This document shows, in pieces, positions 27,624-35,438 of a DNA stretch of 64,000 nucleotides. The stretch's first letter is position 1. Each line of letters opens with the position of its first letter. The notes under the pieces were generated by a model. That model saw only the letters and a list, made by a program, of their open reading frames with translations, was not told the DNA's origin and did no database searches. The position numbers were made by a program, and so were the translations under genes. Location of the stretch: NCBI GenBank assembly GCA_963700735.1, contig CAVOYR010000001.1, positions 242,545-306,544 on the forward strand, written 5' to 3'. Origin of the DNA: Anderseniella sp963700735. Lineage in GTDB: Bacteria > Pseudomonadota > Alphaproteobacteria > Rhizobiales > Aestuariivirgaceae.

Positions 27624-27636
27624 GTTCTGACCAGAC
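27624..27636. promoter_or_regulatory. Operator-like motif upstream of the binding-protein gene, copy 1
   Basis: TCTGACCAGA at 27626-27635, 25-34 nt upstream of the binding-protein start and directly beside the ligase stop. It repeats the core found again at 25949-25962 in the same operon. Position suits a repressor site over the promoter or leader. Confidence 0.4.
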
Positions 27637-29222
27637 TATTGGGCAATCAATGTCAGGAGAGTGTCAAGGCAATCAGCCTCGGCGGCTGGCTTGTCCCAGC
27701 GGATGCGGTGGATGCGCGGGAAGCGCATGGCGATGCCGGACTTGTGCCGGGTGGATGGCTGCACCGCGTCGAACGCCACTTCCAGCACGAGTTCCGGCTT
27801 TACCGCACGGACCGGGCCGAACCGCTCGGTGGTGTTCTGGCGCACGAACTTGTCGAGCTTCAGCAGCTCTGCGTCGGAGAAGCCGGAGTACGCCTTGCCC
27901 ACTGGCACCAGCTCGCCCGCGCCATCATCAGTTGTCCGCCACACACCGAATGTATAATCGGAATAGTAGGATGAACGCTTTCCCGAACCGCGCTGGGCGT
28001 ACATCATCACGCAGTCGGCGGTGAGGGCTGCGCGCTTCCACTTGTACCAGTGGCCACGGGGCCGCCCGGCAAGGTAGGGCGAGGCCAGCCGTTTCAGCAT
28101 CAGTCCCTCGATGTTGGCGTCCCTCGCGCCGTCGCGCAACGTGGTCAGGTCGGTGACGGCCCCGAAGCTGACGATCTCGCTGAGAGAGGCGCGGGGCCAG
28201 CTGTACCGCTCCAGTACCGAGATCAACCGCGCGCGCCGGGCCGTGAAGTCCTGCTCGCGGATATCGTCCGTTGCATCGAACAGCAGGTCGTAGAACCGGA
28301 TATGTGCCGGATGCTTCTTCAGCATGGAGGCTGTCACGGTCTTGCGGTTGAGCCGCTGCTGCAGGTCGTTAAACGGGGCAACCTCGCCATCGCGCACGAC
28401 CAGAAGTTCACCGTCCGCCACGCCGTGAAAACCCGCAAAACCGTCGATTATCTCGGGAAACGCCGGCGAGATATCATCGCCCGTGCGTGAATAAAGCCTG
28501 AGTTCACGTTTGTTGCCAGCCAATTGAACGCGGATTCCGTCCCACTTCCACTCGGCGACCCAGTCATCTGCGTTGATCGAGGCGATGTCGTCGTCCTCAA
28601 GCGGATGGGCCAGCATGACCGGGCGGAACACCGGCAGGTCGCCCATGTCGGGCTTGGCGGCGGACCCGTCCAGCCACTCGAACAGGTCGTAATAGGGTAG
28701 CTCCAGGCCGTGCCAGATTTCCTCGATGTCGCCGACCTCCTTGCCGAAGGCCTGCGCCAGCGCGGTTTTGGCGAGGCGCGCCGACACGCCCACGCGAAGC
28801 GCACCGGTGACAAGCTTGAGCAGCGCCCAGCGGCCATTGGCGTCAAGCATGTCGAGCCACTGCGCAAGCTGCGGACCGGCATCCGAGCGCTTCAGCGTGA
28901 GCAGGCGCCGGTGAACGTCTGCGAGGGTGGGCGGTGCCTCGTTCTGCTCGCGGTCAGGCCACAGCAGCGCGACGGTTTCAGCGGTGTCTCCGACATAATC
29001 GCGCGACAGCCTGAACAGCACCGGGTCCACGTGCGGCTCGAGGATTTCGGCAACCAGCCGCCGGAACGGCAGCCGCAGGTCCAGCCCGTCGGTCATGGCT
29101 GCCAGCGCGATGCCGCGATCAGGATCAGGTGTCGAGCGGAAGTAGGCCACCAGCAGGTCGAGCTTGGCATTGCGCGACGAGGTGTAGGCGAGGCGGTTCA
29201 TCAGTTCGGCGAACGTCTCCAT
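27636..29222 (-). CDS. Ligase-associated ATP-dependent DNA ligase
   Basis: A 528-residue ATP-dependent DNA ligase of the bacterial type that travels with an Lhr-like helicase, an exonuclease and PdeM. The adenylated Lys is in motif I, EWKWDGIRVQ; a long N-terminal helical DNA-binding domain precedes it. RLYSRTGDDISPAFPEI is motif Ia/III-like, EGLMLKRLASPYLAG covers motif IV, and KWKRAALTADCVMMYAQ covers motif V. The C-terminal OB-fold ends with RFPRIHRIRWDKPAAEADCL. The start lies 2 nt after the exonuclease stop, so the two are one operon. A role in DNA damage repair is known for the family by association only. Confidence 0.92.
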   Translation of the reverse strand: METFAELMNRLAYTSSRNAKLDLLVAYFRSTPDPDRGIALAAMTDGLDLRLPFRRLVAEILEPHVDPVLFRLSRDYVGDTAETVALLWPDREQNEAPPTLADVHRRLLTLKRSDAGPQLAQWLDMLDANGRWALLKLVTGALRVGVSARLAKTALAQAFGKEVGDIEEIWHGLELPYYDLFEWLDGSAAKPDMGDLPVFRPVMLAHPLEDDDIASINADDWVAEWKWDGIRVQLAGNKRELRLYSRTGDDISPAFPEIIDGFAGFHGVADGELLVVRDGEVAPFNDLQQRLNRKTVTASMLKKHPAHIRFYDLLFDATDDIREQDFTARRARLISVLERYSWPRASLSEIVSFGAVTDLTTLRDGARDANIEGLMLKRLASPYLAGRPRGHWYKWKRAALTADCVMMYAQRGSGKRSSYYSDYTFGVWRTTDDGAGELVPVGKAYSGFSDAELLKLDKFVRQNTTERFGPVRAVKPELVLEVAFDAVQPSTRHKSGIAMRFPRIHRIRWDKPAAEADCLDTLLTLIAQ

Positions 29223-29224
29223 GC

Positions 29225-30235
29225 CTATTCGCCCTCGTCGTCGAAGCCGACCAGCGCCAGTGCCCGCCCCTTCAGGCCCATCTGCGATACCTGGTGCAGC
29301 AACGCGTCCTCACGGCCATGCGTCACCCAGATCTCGCCGGCCTGCACATCGCGGATGGTATCGAGCAGTTCAGGCCAGTCGGCATGATCGGACACGATCA
29401 GCGGCAATTCCACGCCGCGCTGGCGGGCACGGGCACGCACCCGCATCCAGCCGCTGGCGAAGGCAGTGAGCGGGTCTGCCATGCGGCGTGACCAGCGGTC
29501 CGTGGTGGCGGATGGCGGACACATCACCAGCTGGCCGGTGAGGCTTTCCTTCGTCTCGCCGGCGGCAGGGCGCAGGTCACCCAGGTCGAAGCCCTGCGAC
29601 ACGTAATAGTCGCACAGGCCCTGCAGCGCGCCATGCAGGAAGACCGGCCTGTCATATCCCGCCGCCCTGACCAGCGAGATCATCCGCTGGCACTTGCCGA
29701 GGCCATAGACCCCGAGCAGGTGGGTCCGGTCTGGAGATGCACCGAGCGAGGCAACCAGACGGCGGGCTTCCTCGCCGGCATCCTCGTGCCGGAACACCGG
29801 CAGGCCGAACGTGGCCTCGGTGACGAAGAGGTCGCACCTGACCACCTCGAACGGCTGGCAGGTGGGATCGCTGCTGCGCTTGTAGTCACCAGACACCACC
29901 GCGCGATAGCCCTTCCAGTCGAGGATGACCTGGGCGGAGCCAAGGATATGACCGGCCGGGGCCACCGACACATCCACGCCGTTGATGCTGACGCGCTGGC
30001 CCGGTTCGATGGGTTGCAGCGTGCCGCCTGCCCGCTCGCCATAGCGCACTTGCATGATCGACAGGGTTTCAGGCGTGGCCAGCACCGCAGCGTTGCCGGG
30101 CCGGGCGTGATCGGCATGGCCATGGGTGATGACGGCCCGGTCCACCGGCCGGCCCGGATCGATATAAAAATCACCCGGCTCGCAGTAGAGCCCTGCGGGC
30201 GTTGGGTAGAGCCAGGTGGCGGGGTCAAGGGTCAT
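29225..30235 (-). CDS. Ligase-associated DNA exonuclease (metallo-beta-lactamase fold)
   Basis: A 336-residue beta-CASP/metallo-beta-lactamase nuclease, related to the SNM1/Artemis and CPSF73 group. The zinc motif is THGHADHARPGN, followed by APAGHILGSAQVIL and SGDYKRSSDPTCQPFE, then the beta-CASP region with VTEATFGLPVF. It starts from ATG 30235; the TTG at 30244 is possible. It is immediately upstream of the ligase on the same strand. In the ligase-associated set this enzyme probably trims DNA ends before joining; that is inference from the family. Confidence 0.9.
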   Translation of the reverse strand: MTLDPATWLYPTPAGLYCEPGDFYIDPGRPVDRAVITHGHADHARPGNAAVLATPETLSIMQVRYGERAGGTLQPIEPGQRVSINGVDVSVAPAGHILGSAQVILDWKGYRAVVSGDYKRSSDPTCQPFEVVRCDLFVTEATFGLPVFRHEDAGEEARRLVASLGASPDRTHLLGVYGLGKCQRMISLVRAAGYDRPVFLHGALQGLCDYYVSQGFDLGDLRPAAGETKESLTGQLVMCPPSATTDRWSRRMADPLTAFASGWMRVRARARQRGVELPLIVSDHADWPELLDTIRDVQAGEIWVTHGREDALLHQVSQMGLKGRALALVGFDDEGE

Positions 30236-30266
30236 GGGCCTCAAACGCTACTGCATGGCAGAAGGT

Positions 30267-31589
30267 TCAGGCAAACGCTTCGCGGCGCAGCGCCGGCATG
30301 CGGCTGTACAGCGTCACCCCGCGCAGGATGAAGAACACGCACATGGCGAGCCACAGGCCGTGGTTGCCGAACAGCGCCATCAGCAGGTAGCCCGCCGCAA
30401 TGTAGACGGTGAATGACACGATCATCATGTTGCGCATGTCGCGGGTGCGGGTTGCACCAATGAAGATGCCGTCAAGCTGGAAGCAGGCCGCTCCCAGCAC
30501 CGGGGTGAGCGCTGCCCACCACAGGTAGCTGCGCGACACCTCCCGGACCTCCGGGTTGACCGCCATCAGGTCGATGGCCCACGGCCCGATGACAAGCGTC
30601 GCCAGCGATAATACAAGCCCCGTCACCAGCGCCCAGCCGCTGGACACCCGCACCGCCGCGGCAAAGCGGTCGCGCCGTTTGGCGCCTACCGCATGGCCGA
30701 CCAGCGCTTCGGTGACGTTGGCGAACCCGTCGATCATGTAGCTGCCGATGGAGAAGAAGTGCAGCAGGATGGCATTGGCGGCGAGCGTTACCTCGCCCAG
30801 CTTTGCGCCTTGCGCGGCAAACCACGAGAAGCCGAACGTGAGCAGCAGCGAGCGCACCATGATGTCGGAGTTGACCACGATCATGCGGATCACCTTGTCG
30901 CGGTCCAGCACGCGGGCGCGGGACGGGCGGTCTCCATCAGCCTTGAGGAAGCGCCACACCACCGCGATACCGAGGAAGGCGGTGGAGACCTCGGCAATCA
31001 GCGTACCATAGCCGATGCCGGCGGTGGCCATGCCGAGGTGCATGACGAACACATAGTCGAGCACCATGTTTACCAGGTAGAGCCACACCTGCACCAGGAA
31101 GGCACTGCGCATGGCGCCGATGCCGATCAGCCAGCCAAGCACGGCATAGTTGGCCAGCGCGAACGGGGCGGACCAGATGCGGATGTTGAAATAGATGCGC
31201 GCCTCGCGCTCCACGTCGGCGCTGGCGGCAATTGCCCAGAACGCCAGCTTCGACAGCAAGGGCGACAGCGCCAGCACCGCCAGCCCGAGGATCAGCGCCA
31301 GCAGCAGTGCGCGGTAGAAGATGGCAGTCAGCTCCTTGCCGTCGCCCGCTCCCCAGGCTTGCGCAGCAATACCGGACGTGCCCATGCGCAGGAAACCGAA
31401 TGCCCAGTAGACAAGGTTGAAGATCATCGCGCCGATGGACACCGCCCCGATGAAGTATGGCTGCGGCAACTGGCCGATCACGGCGGTGTCGACGATGCCC
31501 AGCAGCGGCTGTGACACGTTGGCCAGCATGATGGGAACCGCCATCGCGACGACATATCTGTGGGTGATCGGCTGCATGATGGCAGGCAT
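30267..31589 (-). CDS. MATE-family multidrug/Na+ efflux transporter
   Basis: A 12-segment inner-membrane antiporter of the MATE (DinF/NorM-like) family, 440 residues from ATG 31589. Family features are the paired six-helix halves, the first starting with ITHRYVVAMAVPIMLANVSQ, then GIVDTAVIGQLPQP in the early loop. DinF-type MATEs are sometimes linked with SOS genes, and here the gene sits between the exonuclease-ligase pair and the divergent helicase gene, 31 nt upstream of the exonuclease. Co-transcription with the repair genes is likely. The substrate is unknown. Confidence 0.9.
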   Translation of the reverse strand: MPAIMQPITHRYVVAMAVPIMLANVSQPLLGIVDTAVIGQLPQPYFIGAVSIGAMIFNLVYWAFGFLRMGTSGIAAQAWGAGDGKELTAIFYRALLLALILGLAVLALSPLLSKLAFWAIAASADVEREARIYFNIRIWSAPFALANYAVLGWLIGIGAMRSAFLVQVWLYLVNMVLDYVFVMHLGMATAGIGYGTLIAEVSTAFLGIAVVWRFLKADGDRPSRARVLDRDKVIRMIVVNSDIMVRSLLLTFGFSWFAAQGAKLGEVTLAANAILLHFFSIGSYMIDGFANVTEALVGHAVGAKRRDRFAAAVRVSSGWALVTGLVLSLATLVIGPWAIDLMAVNPEVREVSRSYLWWAALTPVLGAACFQLDGIFIGATRTRDMRNMMIVSFTVYIAAGYLLMALFGNHGLWLAMCVFFILRGVTLYSRMPALRREAFA

Positions 31590-31652
31590 TGGCCTTGCGG
31601 GCCCTGTCTTTGTCAACTGACAGGCGCGCCGGGCGGCGTATACTGAAACTGC

Positions 31653-34190
31653 ATGGACACACGCGTGACGAGGCCCTCAGGAAACACTGCTGCCCTGCCC
31701 GAACCGTTCGCCGGATGGTTCGCGGCGCGCGGCTGGCAACCGCGACCGCACCAGCTTGCCATGTATGCCCAGGTGGCGGCGGGCAATTCGGCCCTGCTGA
31801 TTGCGCCTACCGGTGGCGGCAAGACGCTTGCGGGCTTCCTGCCGTCGCTGGTGGAGCTGTCGCAAGGCCGGGCCGGACAGGGGTTGCACACGCTTTATGT
31901 TTCGCCGCTGAAGGCGCTGGCCGTGGACATTGCCCGCAACCTTGAAATACCGGTGGCGGAGATGGGCCTGCCGGTGCGCATCGAGGCCCGGACCGGCGAT
32001 ACGCCTGCCCACAAGCGGCAGCGGCAGAAGACCAATCCGCCGGACATTCTCATCACCACGCCGGAGCAGGTGTCGCTGCTGATCGCGCAGGAAGGGGCCG
32101 AACACTACTTCGCAAACCTGCGCACCATCATCCTGGACGAACTGCATGCGCTGGCCCCCACCAAGCGGGGCTGTCTGCTGGCGCTGGCGATTGCGCGGCT
32201 GGACCAGTTTGCGCCGGGACTGAAGCGGGTCGGGTTGTCGGCCACCGTGGCACGGCCCGACGACCTTCGCGCCTGGCTGATGCCGCAGCGCGAACAGGGT
32301 GTCGAGGAGATGGCGAGTCTCGTCGAGGCGCGCGGCGGGGCGGACCCCGACATCACCATCCTGCAGACCGGTGACGACCGGATGCCGTGGTCGGGGCATA
32401 CGGCGGTCTACGCACTGCCCGCGCTGTACGAGGCGATCAGGGGTGCCGGGATGGCACTCGTGTTCACCAATACCCGTTCGCAGGCCGAACGGCTGTTTCA
32501 TGAATTGTGGACGCTGAACGAGGATGCACTGCCCATCGCGCTGCACCATGGCTCGCTGGACGTGTCGCAGCGGCGCAAGGTCGAGGCGGCGATGGCGGCG
32601 GGGTCCCTGCGCGCGGTGGTGTGCACCTCGACACTGGACCTCGGCATCGACTGGGGCGACGTGGACCTGGTGGTGAACGTGGGAGCGCCCAAGGGATCAA
32701 GCCGCATCCTGCAGCGGATTGGCCGCGCCAACCACCGCTTCGACGAGCCGTCCAGGGCGCTACTGGTGCCGGCCAACCGGTTCGAGGTGCTGGAATGCGA
32801 GGCAGCGCGCGCCGCCGCGTTCGACGGCGCACAGGATGCCGAAGGCCCGATGGAACTGAAGCGCGACGTGCTGGCACAACACATCCTCGGTTGTGCGGTG
32901 ACGGCCCCGTTCCACCCCGATCACCTTTATGCCGAGATCACTTCCGCCTGGCCCTATCGCAATCTGACCCGGGCCGATTTCGACCAGGCCGTCGACTTCG
33001 TGGCGACCGGCGGCTATGCGCTGCGTGCCTATGAACGCTATGCCAAGCTGAAAGCCATGCCCGACGGCCGCATGCGGCTGACCCATCCGCGGCTGGCGCA
33101 AGCCTGGCGGATGAATGCCGGCACCATCGTCGAGGCGGAAATGCTGAAGGTGAAGCTGGTGGGCCGGCGCAAGTCGCAAGGTGGAAAGCCGCTGGGCAAG
33201 TGGGGTGGCAAGGTGCTGGGCGAGGTGGAGGAGTGGTTCGCCGAGCAGCTCTCGATCGGCGACACGTTCCTGTTTGCAGGCCAGGTGTTGCGGCTGGAAG
33301 CCATCGAGGAAATGAACGCGCTGGTCAGCCGGTCGAGCGCCACCGAGCCGATGGTGCCGTCCTACCAGGGTGGCAAGTTTCCGCTGTCGACCTACCTCGC
33401 AGGACGGGTGCGTCAGATGCTGGCGACACCTTCATCCTGGTATGCGCTGCCGGCGCAGGTGCGCGAGTGGCTGCAGATGCAACGGCTGAAGTCGGTGCTG
33501 CCGAAGGCTGGTGAGATGCTGGTCGAGACGTTCCCGCGCGCCAGCAAGCATTACCTCGTGTGCTACCCGTTCGACGGCAGGCTTGCCCACCAGACGCTGG
33601 GCATGCTGCTGACGAGGCGGCTCGAACGGCTCGGGATGAAGCCGCTGGGTTTCGTGTGCAACGACTATGCGTTGTCGGTGTGGTGCCTGCGCGACATGTC
33701 GCTGGCCATCGAAGCCGGGCACCTGTCGCTGGCCGGGTTGTTTGACGAGGACATGCTGGGTGATGATCTCGATGCGTGGCTGGCCGAGTCGATGCTGATG
33801 AAGCGCACCTTCCGCACCTGCGCCATCATTGCCGGGTTGATCGAAAAGCGCTGGCCGGGCCAGGAGAAGACCGGCCGGCAGATGACCGCGTCATCGGACC
33901 TGATCCATGACGTGCTGCGCACGCACCAGCCCGATCACTGGCTGCTGAAGGCGGCGTGGGATGACGCGGCCTCCGGGCTGATCGACGCGCGGCGGCTGGC
34001 ACAGATGCTGGCGCGCGTGCGTGGCAACATCGTGCACAAGGCGCTGGAGCGGGTGTCGCCGCTGGCAGTGCCGGTGATGCTTGAGATCGGGCGCGAACCG
34101 GTTTATGGCGAAGCCAATGACGCTCTCCTCGCCGAAGCCGCAAGCGACCTCGAGTCCGAACTCATCGCCGACGCCATGCGTCCGGGCTGA
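31653..34190 (+). CDS. Ligase-associated DEXH-box helicase (Lhr-like)
   Basis: An 845-residue superfamily 2 helicase of the bacterial Lhr-core type. Motif I is APTGGGKTLAGFLP, motif II is ILDELHAL (DELH), motif III is GLSATVARP, motif VI is QRIGRANHR. A winged-helix and Lhr-specific C-terminal region follow (about 430-845). It is divergent from the MATE-exonuclease-ligase operon and followed by pdeM after 10 nt. Lhr-type enzymes translocate 3'-5' on single-stranded DNA; the four-gene association points to a dedicated repair pathway. Confidence 0.94.
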   Translation: MDTRVTRPSGNTAALPEPFAGWFAARGWQPRPHQLAMYAQVAAGNSALLIAPTGGGKTLAGFLPSLVELSQGRAGQGLHTLYVSPLKALAVDIARNLEIPVAEMGLPVRIEARTGDTPAHKRQRQKTNPPDILITTPEQVSLLIAQEGAEHYFANLRTIILDELHALAPTKRGCLLALAIARLDQFAPGLKRVGLSATVARPDDLRAWLMPQREQGVEEMASLVEARGGADPDITILQTGDDRMPWSGHTAVYALPALYEAIRGAGMALVFTNTRSQAERLFHELWTLNEDALPIALHHGSLDVSQRRKVEAAMAAGSLRAVVCTSTLDLGIDWGDVDLVVNVGAPKGSSRILQRIGRANHRFDEPSRALLVPANRFEVLECEAARAAAFDGAQDAEGPMELKRDVLAQHILGCAVTAPFHPDHLYAEITSAWPYRNLTRADFDQAVDFVATGGYALRAYERYAKLKAMPDGRMRLTHPRLAQAWRMNAGTIVEAEMLKVKLVGRRKSQGGKPLGKWGGKVLGEVEEWFAEQLSIGDTFLFAGQVLRLEAIEEMNALVSRSSATEPMVPSYQGGKFPLSTYLAGRVRQMLATPSSWYALPAQVREWLQMQRLKSVLPKAGEMLVETFPRASKHYLVCYPFDGRLAHQTLGMLLTRRLERLGMKPLGFVCNDYALSVWCLRDMSLAIEAGHLSLAGLFDEDMLGDDLDAWLAESMLMKRTFRTCAIIAGLIEKRWPGQEKTGRQMTASSDLIHDVLRTHQPDHWLLKAAWDDAASGLIDARRLAQMLARVRGNIVHKALERVSPLAVPVMLEIGREPVYGEANDALLAEAASDLESELIADAMRPG

Positions 34191-34200
34191 GGCACAGCCC

Positions 34201-34863
34201 ATGCAACTGGCCGGTATCGACCTGCATCCCTGCCTGAGCGGCGCCGTTTACGTGCCGGCCTACGACACGCTGCTGGTGGCGGACCTGCACCTGGAAAAAG
34301 GTTCGGCCCGGGCGCATCTTGGCGTTCACCTGCCTCCCTATGACACCCGCGCAGGTCTGCTGGCACTGCTGGCGGCCATCGTGCGGTGGACGCCGGCCCG
34401 GCTGATGCTGCTGGGCGACAGCTTCCATGATGCGGGCGGGCCTGCCCGCATGGCAGCGCCTGACCGGCACCTGCTCGACCAGATTGCCGCGCGCTGCGAG
34501 ATCACCTGGCTGTCGGGCAACCATGACCCGGCGTTGCCCGCACACCTGCCCGGCATGCGGGCGGCAGCGGTGGCACTGGGGCCGCTGAGCCTGTGCCACG
34601 AGCCGACCGTTGGCGGCAGCGGAGAGATTGCCGGTCACCTGCACCCGGTGGCGGCGATAAGCCGGCGGGGAAGGCGGGTGCGCACCAAGTGTTTCGTGCT
34701 GTCGCCGAGGCGGCTGATCCTGCCGGCGTTCGGAGCCTATGCGGGCGGTCTGGACCTGCGCCACGCGGCGTTCCGGCCCCTGTTGCCGGACAATCATTTC
34801 AGGGCGGTGATGGTGGGCCGGACTGCCTTGCACACGCTGCCGGGCCGGGCCGTTCTACTTTAG
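34201..34863 (+). CDS. pdeM: Ligase-associated DNA damage response endonuclease PdeM
   Basis: Calcineurin-like metallophosphoesterase, 220 residues from ATG 34201. Metal-binding motifs: VADLHLEKG, LLGDSFHDAGG, SGNHDPALP, and GHLHPVAAI. The PdeM family is typically encoded beside the Lhr-like helicase, ligase and exonuclease; its gene starts 10 nt after the helicase stop. The frame is open upstream into the helicase gene, but MQLAGIDLHPCLSG is the family start. Its stop overlaps the convergent DUF3429 stop. Confidence 0.92.
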   Translation: MQLAGIDLHPCLSGAVYVPAYDTLLVADLHLEKGSARAHLGVHLPPYDTRAGLLALLAAIVRWTPARLMLLGDSFHDAGGPARMAAPDRHLLDQIAARCEITWLSGNHDPALPAHLPGMRAAAVALGPLSLCHEPTVGGSGEIAGHLHPVAAISRRGRRVRTKCFVLSPRRLILPAFGAYAGGLDLRHAAFRPLLPDNHFRAVMVGRTALHTLPGRAVLL

Positions 34864-35324
34864 CCAGCCATGATGCGGGCGGCCAGCCCTGCGACCAGCG
34901 CGATCACGGCGCCTGCCGTGAGGATGGCGCGCAAGGTGGCAAACCACGGCGGCAAGCGGCGGTTCTGGGCTGCCTGAACGTCCCACGCACCCTGAACCAT
35001 GAAGGCCACGATCAGCAGGATGAGCCCGGCGACCGATGGCAGCACCAGTGCTGCGAAACCCGCCAGAGATGGCAGCACCGACAGCACGAACAGGGTGGAT
35101 TGCAGCGGCCCGCGCGGCAGCTTGAGCGCTGCCCCCCAGCGGATGCCGCCGAGGAAGGACAGGATGATCGCGGCATACACCATCAGCAGCAGCAGGGCGC
35201 GGCCATCGGGCATCATGCCACCGGCATAGATCGGCACCAGCGGCAGCCAGAATGGCACGAGGCCGGCCAGCCCCAGCCACAGGGCGGGCGCGGGAACCTT
35301 GCTCAGTGTTTCAGTAAACTGCAT
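34860..35324 (-). CDS. DUF3429 membrane protein
   Basis: A 154-residue protein with about five hydrophobic helices (LWLGLAGLVPFWLPLVPIY, LLLMVYAAIILSFLGGIRWG, LFVLSVLPSLAGFAALVL, AGLILLIVAFMVQGAW, and a C-terminal LTAGAVIALVAGLAARI). The ILSFLGGIRWGAAL block fits DUF3429, whose function is unknown. It is convergent with pdeM, the two stop codons overlapping within TTAG, and lies downstream of nothing on its own strand. ATG 35324 was chosen over the GTG at 35330. Confidence 0.8.
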   Translation of the reverse strand: MQFTETLSKVPAPALWLGLAGLVPFWLPLVPIYAGGMMPDGRALLLLMVYAAIILSFLGGIRWGAALKLPRGPLQSTLFVLSVLPSLAGFAALVLPSVAGLILLIVAFMVQGAWDVQAAQNRRLPPWFATLRAILTAGAVIALVAGLAARIMAG

Positions 35325-35438
35325 GCGCACTCACGTCCGGGTTGGGCCATCATCGCGGCCGATGGACGAAGTTTACCACGCGGGAGCGGTTTGAACAGCA
35401 CCTGACGGCGGGAGAGGCAGCACCTCTCCCGGCGCGTG

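Noticed and set aside
26831..28024. A 397-residue plus-strand frame
   Set aside because: It runs antisense across the binding-protein and ligase genes, both of which have clear motifs.
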